This document shows, in pieces, positions 8,020 through 17,132 of a stretch of DNA of 64,000 bases. Numbering within the stretch: position 1 is the first letter of the stretch; every line of letters begins with the position of its first letter. Origin of the DNA: CAYJBH01 sp964368815 (lineage in GTDB: Bacteria > Bacillota > Clostridia > Oscillospirales > Ruminococcaceae); assembly GCA_964368815.1 (NCBI GenBank), contig CAYJDA010000005.1, positions 43,606 through 107,605 on the forward strand. Direction: 5' to 3'. Made by a program: the position numbers and the translations under genes. Under the pieces are notes generated by a model. It was given only the letters and a program-made list of their open reading frames with translations, did not search any database and had not been told where the DNA came from.

Positions 8020-9126
8020 TTGAAAAACATAAAAAAGCTGTTTCGCTATCCTCTTATAGTCATTTTTATGGGTTTTATTTTTCTATATGCTTTATTCGAT
8101 AGTTTTGCCGAAGAGCGAAGCTTTTCAGACTTAGAAAATAGAGTGTTGACCACAATGCCCAATTTTTCATGGCAGGAACTGTTAAACAATGAATATACTC
8201 CTAAATTTGAAAGTTATGTTAATGACCAATTTTTACTAAGAGATAGTTGGATTGATCTTAAGAGTAGACTTGAGTGGATATTAACCAAGGTGGAAAACAA
8301 TGGTGTATTGTACGGAGATAACGACCAGCTATATGCAAAACTATTTAGTGTTGACGAGGATCAGCTTAATAAAAATTTGAATGCACTTTTTGAATTCACA
8401 GAGCGTGAAGGAGAAAAAGTTAGTGTTATGATTGCTCCGGTAGCGAGTAACATATTGAAGGAAGGCCTACCTGCACATCCTCCGATGATTGATGAAGATG
8501 CATTAATAGATAACATATACGAACATACGCAATCGGCTAATATTATCGATGTTAGAGAAGTGCTTAAGGAGCATAGCGATGAATACATCTACTACCGCAC
8601 CGACCATCACTGGACGACTTACGGTGCATACCTTGCCTATCTTGAATACGCTAAAGAAAGGGATTTAACTGCATTTAATATTGAAGACTACACTGCTGTT
8701 TCTACCGATGGTTTTTTTGGAACAAACTTTTCGAAGTGCAAATATTTTGCAGCAGTACCTGACGTTTTGACGTATTATGATATCGACAATAAAATGTTGT
8801 TGGATGATCAAGAGCTCTCACTTTATGACACCGCTAAGCTCACAACTGTAGACAAATACGCTACATTTTTGCATGGTAACTATGGTTTTATAACTGTAAA
8901 TGGTGATGGAGAAGGAAGTGTTTTAGTTGTAAAGGATAGTTACGCAAATAGTTTTATTCCATTTCTTACTGCAAGCTATGAACAGATTGATGTTATTGAC
9001 TTTAGAATCTATAACAACAGCGTTTCACAGTTAATGGATCAAAACAACTACGATGATGTTCTAATCCTCTACAACAGCACAACCTTTGCCGAGGATGGAA
9101 ATTTTGCAAAAATATTATTTAATTGA
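8020..9126 (+). CDS. DHHW-family / AlgX-AlgJ-like surface acylation protein
   Basis: 368 residues with one N-terminal membrane anchor (about 8-28) and the rest outside the cell. RSFSDLENRVLTTMPNFS near the anchor, RTDHHWTTYGAYLAY (about 192-206) and VVKDSYANSFIPFL (about 306-319) are the characteristic blocks: the DHHW motif and a Ser-containing SGNH-like block. Proteins of this family work with an MBOAT partner to complete polymer O-acetylation. The start is TTG with GGAGG upstream; the upstream gene ends 17 nt earlier. No strong terminator follows; the secG promoter starts right after the stop. Confidence 0.85.
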   Translation: MKNIKKLFRYPLIVIFMGFIFLYALFDSFAEERSFSDLENRVLTTMPNFSWQELLNNEYTPKFESYVNDQFLLRDSWIDLKSRLEWILTKVENNGVLYGDNDQLYAKLFSVDEDQLNKNLNALFEFTEREGEKVSVMIAPVASNILKEGLPAHPPMIDEDALIDNIYEHTQSANIIDVREVLKEHSDEYIYYRTDHHWTTYGAYLAYLEYAKERDLTAFNIEDYTAVSTDGFFGTNFSKCKYFAAVPDVLTYYDIDNKMLLDDQELSLYDTAKLTTVDKYATFLHGNYGFITVNGDGEGSVLVVKDSYANSFIPFLTASYEQIDVIDFRIYNNSVSQLMDQNNYDDVLILYNSTTFAEDGNFAKILFN

Positions 9127-9155
9127 TTGCATTTTAGATAAATTTATGTTAAAAT
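9127..9155 (+). promoter_or_regulatory. Promoter of secG-rnr
   Basis: TTGCAT, 17-nt spacer, TAAAAT with TG one base upstream (extended -10), 32 nt before the secG start. Confidence 0.7.
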
Positions 9156-9186
9156 GATATGTGCACGTAACAAGGAGATTAAATTG

Positions 9187-9435
9187 ATGTCGGCATTAGA
9201 AATAATAAGTGGAATTGTATTAATTATCAGCTGTATTGTTATCATTGTATTGGTAATGTTACAGGAATCTAAAGGAAACGGACTTGCCGGAGCTATCGGC
9301 GGTGGTGAAATGTTAGATGCTACCAACAGGCCTACCAGCCGTGAAGCTGTTCTTGCAAAATTTACAAAAATTGCAGCAATAATATTTTTTGTACTAACAC
9401 TTGCAGTGGGCCTTTTCAGCATTTATTTAAAATAA
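9187..9435 (+). CDS. secG: Preprotein translocase subunit SecG
   Basis: 82 residues with two membrane helices (about 3-24 and 56-78) and the SecG linker VMLQESKGNGLAGAIGGG between them. SecG joins SecYE and eases polypeptide movement through the channel. The ATG at 9187 fits the family start and has AAGGAG upstream; an in-frame ATG at 9154 lies in the promoter -10 and is rejected. It precedes rnr, the common Firmicute order. Confidence 0.93.
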   Translation: MSALEIISGIVLIISCIVIIVLVMLQESKGNGLAGAIGGGEMLDATNRPTSREAVLAKFTKIAAIIFFVLTLAVGLFSIYLK

Positions 9436-9441
9436 CCGCCT

Positions 9442-11544
9442 ATGTCATTAAAAGATAGACTGATTAAGCGACTAAAAGAAGTCCCTTCGAGTAAACAAGA
9501 GTTAAGGGTTTATTTTGGGTATGATAAAAGAATAGACAAGCTTCTGTCTCGCATGATATCCAAAGGTAAAATTGCAAAAAAAAACGGCAGATACCAATAT
9601 ATAAAAACTGATAAATCAAAAAAGAACAAAAAAAATATCACCACCATCGAGGCTGTTGTTGTAAAACATACCGGAACGTTTGCTTTTGCAACACCTTCTA
9701 ATGGCGGTGATGACTATTTTATACCGGGACGTGAATTGGGCAATGTGCTTGTTGGCGACAAAGTTTTGCTTCTTCCCGATCGCAAAGATGGCCGAGTGTT
9801 TGCTCGTGTTCTTTCAATAATTGAAGAGAATAACCTTGTTACCGGGAAGGTTGTTGAATGTGATAACAGATTAGCTCTACAGCTTGATGGCTATAACGAG
9901 TCGATGGTTGTTCCAATAAAAAAAACAAGCGCTTTGCAGCCTTGCTTGGGAGAAAGTGTTGCTGCTGAAATAACCTCACGCAAGGAGTCTTCATTTTGCT
10001 GTGTAGTAAAAAAGCGATTTGGTGATTCTTCTTATGCCCATTCGGCTGCTAAATCGATTATATATAACAATGGAATACGTACCCATTTTAACACAAATGC
10101 TAAGGCAGAGACTAACGATATAGTATCAGCTTTTGATACATCAACAATTACTAAGGATAGAATCGACCTTCGTGATGCCTTGATATTTACAATAGACAGC
10201 GCTGACACTAAAGACATCGATGACGCTGTATCGCTACAAAAAACTGACAATGGATATCTTTTAGGGGTGCATATTGCCGATGTTAGCCATTACGTTACCC
10301 CTAATACTTCGTTAGACAATGTGGCATATGAACGGCAGTTTTCATTTTATTTCCCCACTGGGGTAATACCTATGTTACCTCCGGAACTATCCAACGGACT
10401 ATGTTCTTTATCACCTAGGGAAGATCGTCTCTGTTTTTCATGTATCATGGAGCTTTCTAACTCCGGCGAACTAATTGCAAGTAGCTTTGTTAAAACTGTA
10501 ATCTGTTCACGAGTACAGGGTGTATACAGTGAAGTGAATGCCATCCTCAACGGGATCGCTAATGACTCAATCAAGGCTAAATATCGAGGCTGTATTCCGA
10601 CACTCAAGAGCATGCAAAAACTTGCCATGATTCTTAATAAAAATCGTGTTCGGGAGGGCTCAATTGATTTTAACCTTAAGGAAACCGGGTATAAAATCAA
10701 AAAGGACAAAGTTTGTTCTATATATTTTAAAGAACGTGGAAAATCCGAAAAAATTATAGAAGAGTTTATGCTTATGGCTAACCGCTCCACTGCAGCGGTT
10801 TCTAAAGAGATAGGACTTCCAATTATCTATCGAGGCCACGCCGCTCCAAACATTGAACGTTTAAGTGATGTAATTAAAACATTATCGACTATTAGCAATG
10901 AGAATATCAACTTTAGTGTTACAGAGGTAAAAAGCAAGGATATCGCTACACTGATAGACAAATATAATGATACACAGTATGAGCATTATGCCAATAACGC
11001 TGTTTTACGTTGTATGGCAAAGGCTGAGTATTCTAATAAGTCCGGAATGCATTTCGGACTGGCTACCGATGACTATTGCCACTTTACTTCACCAATACGA
11101 AGATATTCAGATTTATTTACACATCGCATTCTAACCGATTATATTAATAAGAGACCTCAAAAAAATATAATTGCAGAGTATGGAGAGATTGCTAAAAATG
11201 TAGCTATAAAGGCTAATTTGCAGGAAGAACTTTTTGTTCGAACCGAAAGGTTGATTGAAGATTGCTTTAAAGCCGAGGCTATGGCGGACCATATAGGCGA
11301 AATTTTCACTGGAATTATTAACGGTATTACGGAAAACTCTGTATTTGTTCTTCTTGATAATTCTGCAGAGGGCAGAATAGCCATATCTGACCTATCAAAT
11401 CGTTACTTGCTGATAGACGAAAATTACCGACTATACAGTAACGATGGTAGTATAGAATATAGAATAGGTGACGCGATTTCTGTAAAAATAGTTGCTGTTC
11501 GGGTAGACTTAGGAAAAATAGATCTTTTACCCGAAGTGCAATAA
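9442..11544 (+). CDS. rnr: Ribonuclease R
   Basis: 700 residues. In order: an N-terminal winged-helix region (1-60) with a Lys-rich link (KSKKNKKN), cold-shock domains (about 65-215), the RNB catalytic domain (about 240-565) with the acidic cluster FTIDSADTKDIDDAVSL, the block HFTSPIRRYSDL, and a C-terminal S1 domain (GEIFTGIINGITENSVFVLL). RNase R is a 3'-5' processive exonuclease that degrades structured RNA and takes part in tmRNA-linked decay. The usual Lys-rich C-terminal tail is absent. It begins 6 nt after secG with no clear ribosome binding site, so translation is probably coupled. smpB, often the next gene, is not here. Confidence 0.96.
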   Translation: MSLKDRLIKRLKEVPSSKQELRVYFGYDKRIDKLLSRMISKGKIAKKNGRYQYIKTDKSKKNKKNITTIEAVVVKHTGTFAFATPSNGGDDYFIPGRELGNVLVGDKVLLLPDRKDGRVFARVLSIIEENNLVTGKVVECDNRLALQLDGYNESMVVPIKKTSALQPCLGESVAAEITSRKESSFCCVVKKRFGDSSYAHSAAKSIIYNNGIRTHFNTNAKAETNDIVSAFDTSTITKDRIDLRDALIFTIDSADTKDIDDAVSLQKTDNGYLLGVHIADVSHYVTPNTSLDNVAYERQFSFYFPTGVIPMLPPELSNGLCSLSPREDRLCFSCIMELSNSGELIASSFVKTVICSRVQGVYSEVNAILNGIANDSIKAKYRGCIPTLKSMQKLAMILNKNRVREGSIDFNLKETGYKIKKDKVCSIYFKERGKSEKIIEEFMLMANRSTAAVSKEIGLPIIYRGHAAPNIERLSDVIKTLSTISNENINFSVTEVKSKDIATLIDKYNDTQYEHYANNAVLRCMAKAEYSNKSGMHFGLATDDYCHFTSPIRRYSDLFTHRILTDYINKRPQKNIIAEYGEIAKNVAIKANLQEELFVRTERLIEDCFKAEAMADHIGEIFTGIINGITENSVFVLLDNSAEGRIAISDLSNRYLLIDENYRLYSNDGSIEYRIGDAISVKIVAVRVDLGKIDLLPEVQ

Positions 11545-11618
11545 AATATTAATAGCAATTTAGGTTATATTTTCGCCTATAGCAGCATATCATTATAAAA
11601 AATGCGGAAGGTGAATAT

Positions 11619-11879
11619 ATGACACAGATTATCTTTTATGCAATTCTTGCAATCAGCACAACCCTCGTCGTTGCCGTACTTACTAAGGGTCAGCATACCC
11701 TCAGAAAAACTGTTTTAAGTGCCGGATGCGGAATATGTTCACTTGGAACAATAAACCTTCTTTCATCGATTACAGGAATCGCAATAACAGTTAACTATAC
11801 TACCTGTTTTATAGCAGCGGTCTTGTCAATTCCCGGGGTAGCGCTAATGTTTGTCTTGGAGCTGTTATTTGCTTCATAA
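11619..11879 (+). CDS. BofA-like membrane protein (pro-sigma-K processing regulator family)
   Basis: 86 residues with three hydrophobic segments (about 4-22, 30-56, 63-84). The C-terminal half (INLLSSITGIAITVNYTTCFIAAVLSIPGVALMFVL) follows the BofA pattern: N-x-hydrophobic helix, ending in a LGIPG-like turn (here SIPGV) and a hydrophobic helix. BofA holds the SpoIVFB protease inactive in the forespore outer membrane during late sporulation. The N-terminal third diverges from Bacillus BofA. GGAAGGTG precedes ATG 11619. It is the second sporulation-related gene here after the Spo0A-like gene. The family call is likely; the function is inferred. Confidence 0.62.
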   Translation: MTQIIFYAILAISTTLVVAVLTKGQHTLRKTVLSAGCGICSLGTINLLSSITGIAITVNYTTCFIAAVLSIPGVALMFVLELLFAS

Positions 11880-11914
11880 AAAAATATTCACCATGCAATG
11901 CTAAAAGGAAAGGA

Positions 11915-12370
11915 ATGAAATTTGCTATGATACTTAAGAAAAAAGATGAAAAACCTAAAAGTTTAGAAATCGAAACACATATCGGTTCCGGTGTATGGTT
12001 TGAAGGAGAAATTAATTCGGCCGAGGCTATCCGACTCGACGGATTTTTTAAGGGAAATGTAACCGTTTCGGATGTGTTAGTTGTTGGCGAAACAGGCAAA
12101 ATTCTCGGTCATGTAAAAGCAAAAAATTTGCTTTGTGCAGGCAAAATACAAGGAAATGTTGACATAGATGAGGTTGCTGAATTTGTAAGCGGTGGTGCTC
12201 TCGTGGGGGATATTGACACCGGGTCTTTAGTTATGCCTCACAATGTTTATTTCAAAGGTAGCTGCAACATGAAAAATGAAATATCAGGTTTTGAGGAGCA
12301 ATCACCCATAATTGCTGACGACATAGAAGAGCCTCAAGCCGAAGAATCTATCTTGGTTGAAGACATCTGA
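11915..12370 (+). CDS. Bactofilin (polymer-forming cytoskeletal protein), short form
   Basis: 151 residues. Residues ~22-120 are a bactofilin beta-helix: ETHIGSGVWFEGEINSAEAIRLDGFFKGNV, with repeating hydrophobic-Gly steps about every 18 residues. A short charged head and an acidic tail (EEPQAEESILVEDI) flank it. Bactofilins polymerise without nucleotide and organise cell envelope sites. It follows the bofA-like gene by 35 nt, AGGAAAGGA lies upstream, and they are probably cotranscribed. A second, longer bactofilin is at 42652. Confidence 0.9.
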   Translation: MKFAMILKKKDEKPKSLEIETHIGSGVWFEGEINSAEAIRLDGFFKGNVTVSDVLVVGETGKILGHVKAKNLLCAGKIQGNVDIDEVAEFVSGGALVGDIDTGSLVMPHNVYFKGSCNMKNEISGFEEQSPIIADDIEEPQAEESILVEDI

Positions 12371-12424
12371 TAAAAAAGTTCACATTATATTTGCATTATT
12401 AATACACAACATATTTCCCGATTT

Positions 12425-14593
12425 TTATTTCTTAGAAAACAGGAACTGCAACATTTTTTTAACCCATGAGGTTTGTTGCGGTGCCTGTTTTTGCATATTG
12501 TATCCGTTGTCATATTTATTTAGTAACTCATGCAGTTTTGTGTGAGAGTCAAAAAGTTCCTCTCCTTCCCCTACAGTTATTCGTGTATAAGAACCGTCCG
12601 GTTGCAAAATCCAACAGTTACAGTTATCCATTAGCTGGTAATCTAATATTTTTAATAAAAGAGTTTTACTCCGCTCATCGATAACCTGAACGCCCGCTTC
12701 AATCCGTCGCTCGGTATTACGTGTCAAAAGATCTCCCGAAGCAATATAGCACCTTGCTGTTTCACCTACTCCAAAACTATAAATTCGTGAGTGTTCAAGA
12801 TATCTTCCAACTATACTCCTAACCGTAATGTTTTCACTGAGATTGGGAATACCTGCTCTTAAACAACATATCCCACGAACAATTAACTCAATTTTTACGC
12901 CACAGTTAGAAGCGGCATATAGCTTATCAATAACATCTCTATCACTTAGAGAGTTAAACTTTAATGTTATGGCAGACGGTAGGTTGTTTTTATGATTTTC
13001 TATCTCAAAATCGATTTGGCGGATTATCTCTGTTTTAAAATAGTTTGGCGCAATAAGCATTTTTCTCGGTATGGTATTGGTTCTGCCAAGCGATAGATCG
13101 TGAAATAGCGTTGCGATTTCTGTTCCAACATCTTCATCACGGGTAATATAACTAATATCGGTATATAGTTCTGCGGTTGTCTCGTTGAAATTACCGGTGC
13201 CTATTGCAGAAATATAATAATGTTTATCATCCTTAACGCTGGTAATTAAACATAACTTAGAGTGAACCTTATAGTTTTCAAAACCATAAAAAATAGTGCA
13301 GCCCGCGTCTTCAAGCTTGTTAGATAAATCAATGTTGTTCTGCTCGTCAAACCTTGCACGTAGCTCTACTACCGCTACTACTTCTTTACCCTGTTCTGCT
13401 GCTATTGTTAGGGCATCAATTATCTTTGAATCATCAGCAAGACGATATAATGTCATCTTGATTGAAATAACATCAGGGGAAGTCGCCGCATCGTTCAACA
13501 TAGCAATAAACGGCCTCATGGAATGAAATGGATAACAAGCGAGAACACTATTTTCCTTTGTCGCTTCAAACAAGCTATAGCCTTTTTCTGGGATTCTTGG
13601 TTTTTGGTAGGGATAAAAATGTTGTGTATTGCCCGACTTTTGTCGTAAAAGCTTTGAAAGATCATAAAAACCGTTCATCTGAAGTGGTAATTTTAAATTA
13701 AACACATGTAGAGGCGACAACTCTAACTTTTGTAATAGATAATTGACAATATCATCATGTGCATTGTGTGATAGTTCTAATCTAACCGCCGCTAATTTTC
13801 TTCGCTTCTTTAATAATTCCGACATAACCAACCGGTAGTCTATATCATGCTCTAACATAGATTCTGCCATAGAAAGGTCGGCATTTCTTGTTACCCGAAA
13901 CAGGCTTTTTTCTCTTACGCCCATCCCGCCAAACGCCAAATCAGCAAACAAAAGAATTAATTCCTCGGTAAAAGCATACCAGGTTTTTTCTTCTATTTTT
14001 ACCGAAACAATTTTTGGCAGTTGAGTGCTTATAGGGATTAGGCCCACCCTAAATTTCTCTGCACCCTTGGTTTTGATAATTGCTATTACATAGCTTTCTA
14101 AATTTCTAAGAAACGGAAACGGGTGACGTTTGTCAATAATTTGTGGAGACATTAAGGGTTCAATCTCGGATAAAAAATAGTTTCGCCAAAAGGATAGTTG
14201 ATTTAACGGCATATTTTCAAAATCAACATGATAAAGCTCGTTTGCTTCTAAATCTTGATAAAGTTGCTCTATGATACGATCCCTCACCTGTAACAAGCTG
14301 GAAACCTTTGGCATTATTAAGGTAAGTTGTTCATTTGGTGTTAGGCCTGTCTTGTTTTCTGTAGGCTGATTATCTAAAAGGGTTTGATCAAATAACGAAC
14401 CTATCCTAACCATGAAAAACTCGTCAAGATTGCTTGCAAAAATAGCTGAAAACTTAAGTTTTTCTCCAAGCGGAACATTGGACGAAGACGCCAGCTCTAA
14501 CACTCTTTGGTTAAAACCCAACCAGCTAAGCTCACGATTAGTAAATTCAAGTTCACTTATTTTATTTACTATGTTGTTATACTGTAATTTCAT
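12425..14593 (-). CDS. ppk: Polyphosphate kinase (PPK1)
   Basis: 722 residues, standard for PPK1. It starts with the N domain (FTNRELSWLGFNQRVLELA; SNLDEFFMVRIGSL), then the head domain (HPFPFLRN) and two phospholipase D-like C domains. The catalytic histidines are visible in YKVHSKLCLI (autophosphorylated His) and YLEHSRIYSFG. PPK1 reversibly makes polyphosphate from ATP. ATG 14593 gives the normal MKLQY... N-terminus; it overlaps the comEA-like gene by 17 nt, so translation is coupled. The C-terminus carries a short extra tail (QKQAPQQTSWVKKMLQFLFS). It is the last gene of the long minus-strand run; 54 nt without a clear terminator separate it from the convergent bactofilin. Confidence 0.95.
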   Translation of the reverse strand: MKLQYNNIVNKISELEFTNRELSWLGFNQRVLELASSSNVPLGEKLKFSAIFASNLDEFFMVRIGSLFDQTLLDNQPTENKTGLTPNEQLTLIMPKVSSLLQVRDRIIEQLYQDLEANELYHVDFENMPLNQLSFWRNYFLSEIEPLMSPQIIDKRHPFPFLRNLESYVIAIIKTKGAEKFRVGLIPISTQLPKIVSVKIEEKTWYAFTEELILLFADLAFGGMGVREKSLFRVTRNADLSMAESMLEHDIDYRLVMSELLKKRRKLAAVRLELSHNAHDDIVNYLLQKLELSPLHVFNLKLPLQMNGFYDLSKLLRQKSGNTQHFYPYQKPRIPEKGYSLFEATKENSVLACYPFHSMRPFIAMLNDAATSPDVISIKMTLYRLADDSKIIDALTIAAEQGKEVVAVVELRARFDEQNNIDLSNKLEDAGCTIFYGFENYKVHSKLCLITSVKDDKHYYISAIGTGNFNETTAELYTDISYITRDEDVGTEIATLFHDLSLGRTNTIPRKMLIAPNYFKTEIIRQIDFEIENHKNNLPSAITLKFNSLSDRDVIDKLYAASNCGVKIELIVRGICCLRAGIPNLSENITVRSIVGRYLEHSRIYSFGVGETARCYIASGDLLTRNTERRIEAGVQVIDERSKTLLLKILDYQLMDNCNCWILQPDGSYTRITVGEGEELFDSHTKLHELLNKYDNGYNMQKQAPQQTSWVKKMLQFLFSKK

Positions 14594-14948
14594 CCTTAAT
14601 ATCCCCAAACATTCCTTCACCAATCCCATTTACCAGCATTATGTCTTCGATAGAATCAAAACTTCCGTTTTTATTTCTGTATTCGACTATTGCGGTTGCC
14701 TTTGCGGGCCCTATCCCCTTTAGCACCGTTAGTTCTGCCTCTGTTGCATAATTAATAGAAACAAGACCGCCCGAGTTGTACAGCATTACAGCACTATGTT
14801 CCTCTAACGGTTTTGCTAAAATTCCAATTGGAGAGGTTAAAAGTAGATAGAAAATTAATGTAAATACACCCATTAAAGTTACTATCCAAAAATAACCGCC
14901 AATTTTATTATGTGTAGTCTCTGATGACATCATACAGATACTCTGCAA
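14577..14948 (-). CDS. ComEA-like helix-hairpin-helix membrane protein
   Basis: About 123 residues: one N-terminal membrane helix (about 17-40), a short linker, then a helix-hairpin-helix pair (SINYATEAELTVLKGIGPAKATAIVEYR and GSFDSIEDIMLVNGIGEGMFGDI). This is the ComEA DNA-binding domain, which hands incoming DNA to ComEC. The linker is shorter than in Bacillus ComEA and there is no SLBB domain. TTG 14948 is preferred because AGAGG lies 6 nt upstream; ATG 14933 or 14930 are alternatives. It overlaps the HAD gene upstream and ppk downstream, so it is embedded in the long transcript rather than next to comEC. Confidence 0.78.
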   Translation of the reverse strand: MQSICMMSSETTHNKIGGYFWIVTLMGVFTLIFYLLLTSPIGILAKPLEEHSAVMLYNSGGLVSINYATEAELTVLKGIGPAKATAIVEYRNKNGSFDSIEDIMLVNGIGEGMFGDIKDEITV

Positions 14949-15729
14949 CCCCACCCTCTAAACTTGACATTACTACACGGTCTGCATATTGTTTAATTTC
15001 TGCCGGTGCATCTGAAGGAACAACTGCATACCCTGCACACATCAAAGCCGGAATATCGTTATAATAATCCCCTATCATAACTGTATCCTCAATCTTTTTA
15101 TCCAGTATCTTTGTTAACTCTTCTAGCGCAGTTCCCTTAGTTACCCCTTCAGGTACAATTTCTATATTAACACTACTTGACTGAACTATATTTATACCTA
15201 GATATTCCCGAGATTTTATGTACTCCACAAGTCCTTTTGCCGTATCTGTGTCCGGGCAGACCAATAAAGATTTGTACCATCGATGTTTTATAGTGGATTC
15301 ATCAGCGATAATAAACCCATATCCCTCATTATCAAAATGTTCATATATAGATTTTGTTGGATGTGTCACATAGGCACGATGATTTTCAGACATTATTAGC
15401 GCTCCTACTGCCGGAAAGATTTTTCTTATATCTCCCAATGCACGGATAACCTCTGTTTTTGGTAAAAATCTTTCATAAATAGAGCGCTCATTCGCGTAAT
15501 CATATATAGCTGAGCCGTTATAAACAATAACCGGATATTTTAATCCAAGTTCATTAACAAAACGACGGGTTGAATCTACGTTTCTGCCGGTGGCAATGGT
15601 AAAACATCCACCTAACATATTAAATAATTTAACAACATCTCCGCTGCAACCGGTTAAACCTCCTCCGGTTGTTATTAATGTTCCATCAAGATCAGAAACC
15701 ACCAATAAATCCTTTATCCTCTTTTTCAT
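14908..15729 (-). CDS. HAD-superfamily Cof-type phosphatase
   Basis: 273 residues. Motif I is SDLDGTLI (nucleophile Asp near residue 13), a large cap domain follows (about 85-190), then the motif III Lys (EGVTKGTALEEL) and motif IV GDYYNDIPAL. These features place it in the Cof/YkrA-like HAD-IIB branch, usually phosphatases of sugar phosphates or FMN precursors. The substrate is unknown. Its ATG overlaps the stop of the pseudouridine synthase gene (ATGA). Confidence 0.85.
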   Translation of the reverse strand: MKKRIKDLLVVSDLDGTLITTGGGLTGCSGDVVKLFNMLGGCFTIATGRNVDSTRRFVNELGLKYPVIVYNGSAIYDYANERSIYERFLPKTEVIRALGDIRKIFPAVGALIMSENHRAYVTHPTKSIYEHFDNEGYGFIIADESTIKHRWYKSLLVCPDTDTAKGLVEYIKSREYLGINIVQSSSVNIEIVPEGVTKGTALEELTKILDKKIEDTVMIGDYYNDIPALMCAGYAVVPSDAPAEIKQYADRVVMSSLEGGVAEYLYDVIRDYT

Positions 15730-16634
15730 GAATCAATTTTCCTTATAAAATCAGTAAAGTAATCTGGTAAATTAGTATCAAAGCTCATAAGATCATTACT
15801 TCTTGGGTGAATAAATTCTATGCTCTTTGCATGTAAACATTGACCGTTAAGCTTTGGGTTTAACTTTTCTCCATATACACTATCTCCTGCCACTGGGTGC
15901 CCAATACTTCGCATATGCACTCTAATTTGATGAGTTCTACCGGTCTTAAGTCTAAGCTTAAGATAGCTGTATCCAGAATAGCGCTTTATTACTTCGTAAA
16001 ATGTAGTAGCTTCTTTTCCGGATAAATTTACTGCCATTCGCAAACGATTTTTATTATCCCTTGCTATCGGTGCAGATATTTCTCCCTCATCATGCTTTAC
16101 AATACCTTTTACTATAGCATGATAGCAGCGATCTATTGTGTGGTTTGAAAGTTGCTCAGACAGTGAAACATGGGTGAAGTCATTTTTAGCTACCACCAAT
16201 AATCCACTTGTATCTTTGTCTATGCGATGAACAATACCGGGGCGTTGGACTCCTCCAATTCCGGAAAGACTATCACCGCAGTGATACAACAAAGCATTAA
16301 CTAATGTGCCATCAGAGTTACCTGCCCCCGGATGAACAACAAGACCCTTATGTTTATTAACAACAATTAAATCATCATCCTCAAAAACAATGTTGATAGG
16401 AATTTGTTGTGGGATTGCTTTTGCCTCAACAGGAGTAGGAAGCGTTATCTCTATAAGATCACCCATAGCTAAAAGATAATTTTTTTTCACTTTTTTGCCG
16501 GACGCAAGAACATCCCCCTGCTCAATCAACCTTGCGGCAGCTGAACGGGAGATGTCTTCACATAATTCGGAAACTAGGACATCTATTCGCTGTCCTACCC
16601 CCGTTTCAGTAACCTTGTGTTCAACTCTGTTCAA
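15726..16634 (-). CDS. RluA/RluD-family 23S rRNA pseudouridine synthase
   Basis: 302 residues. An N-terminal S4 RNA-binding domain (about 10-70; SRSAAARLIEQGDV) is followed by a catalytic domain with the RluA hallmark HRIDKDTSGLLVVAK (catalytic Asp). LKTGRTHQIRVHM follows. Close to RluD/YlyB, which modify helix 69 of 23S rRNA; the exact uridines are inferred. It starts at TTG 16634 with AAGGAG upstream and overlaps lspA by 14 nt; lspA-rluD is the standard order. Confidence 0.92.
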   Translation of the reverse strand: MNRVEHKVTETGVGQRIDVLVSELCEDISRSAAARLIEQGDVLASGKKVKKNYLLAMGDLIEITLPTPVEAKAIPQQIPINIVFEDDDLIVVNKHKGLVVHPGAGNSDGTLVNALLYHCGDSLSGIGGVQRPGIVHRIDKDTSGLLVVAKNDFTHVSLSEQLSNHTIDRCYHAIVKGIVKHDEGEISAPIARDNKNRLRMAVNLSGKEATTFYEVIKRYSGYSYLKLRLKTGRTHQIRVHMRSIGHPVAGDSVYGEKLNPKLNGQCLHAKSIEFIHPRSNDLMSFDTNLPDYFTDFIRKIDS

Positions 16635-17103
16635 CCTTCTCCTTTTTACTTTTAAGTTCAGTTAGTACCATATGGATTGCATATAGCACAACACCTATAG
16701 TAATATAACAGTCGGCAACGTTAAACACTGCAAAATTAACAAAGGTAAAGTTAAAAAAATCAACAACATGCCCATATAGAATTCTATCAATTAAATTTCC
16801 CAAACCGCCTGAAATAATCATTAGAAAACATATATCGAAGAATCCTCCTCCGAGTTTACCTTTAAAAAGCAAAAAAATTAAAACAATTACTGTAATCATA
16901 GGGAGGGCAACCACCATAAGCCAAGATCCCGAAAACATGCTAAAAGCAACGCCTTCGTTTAAAACATAAACCAGTTCCAGTCCGGGTAAAAAAGATGTTC
17001 TCCCTACCGGTTGTAGATATATTGTGGCCAACTGTTTTGTAATAAAATCGATAGCTATTAATATGGCTATTATAATGGGATATAGAAAATATTTTTTCTT
17101 CAT
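16621..17103 (-). CDS. lspA: Lipoprotein signal peptidase (signal peptidase II)
   Basis: 160 residues, four membrane helices. The two catalytic aspartates lie in GGLGNLIDRI (about residue 105) and VFNVADCYITIG (about residue 130). It cleaves the signal of diacylated prolipoproteins before the lipobox Cys, such as the two lipoproteins at 5452 and 5989. It sits between divIVA and the rluD-type gene. Confidence 0.96.
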   Translation of the reverse strand: MKKKYFLYPIIIAILIAIDFITKQLATIYLQPVGRTSFLPGLELVYVLNEGVAFSMFSGSWLMVVALPMITVIVLIFLLFKGKLGGGFFDICFLMIISGGLGNLIDRILYGHVVDFFNFTFVNFAVFNVADCYITIGVVLYAIHMVLTELKSKKEKVEQS

Positions 17104-17132
17104 GACTTTCCAAGTTTATTTATTTCACAATA

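Noticed and set aside
9144..9422. Minus-strand open frame opposite secG
   Set aside because: It is the antisense shadow of secG, with no ribosome binding site or family resemblance. Many similar shadow frames opposite real genes were ignored for the same reason.
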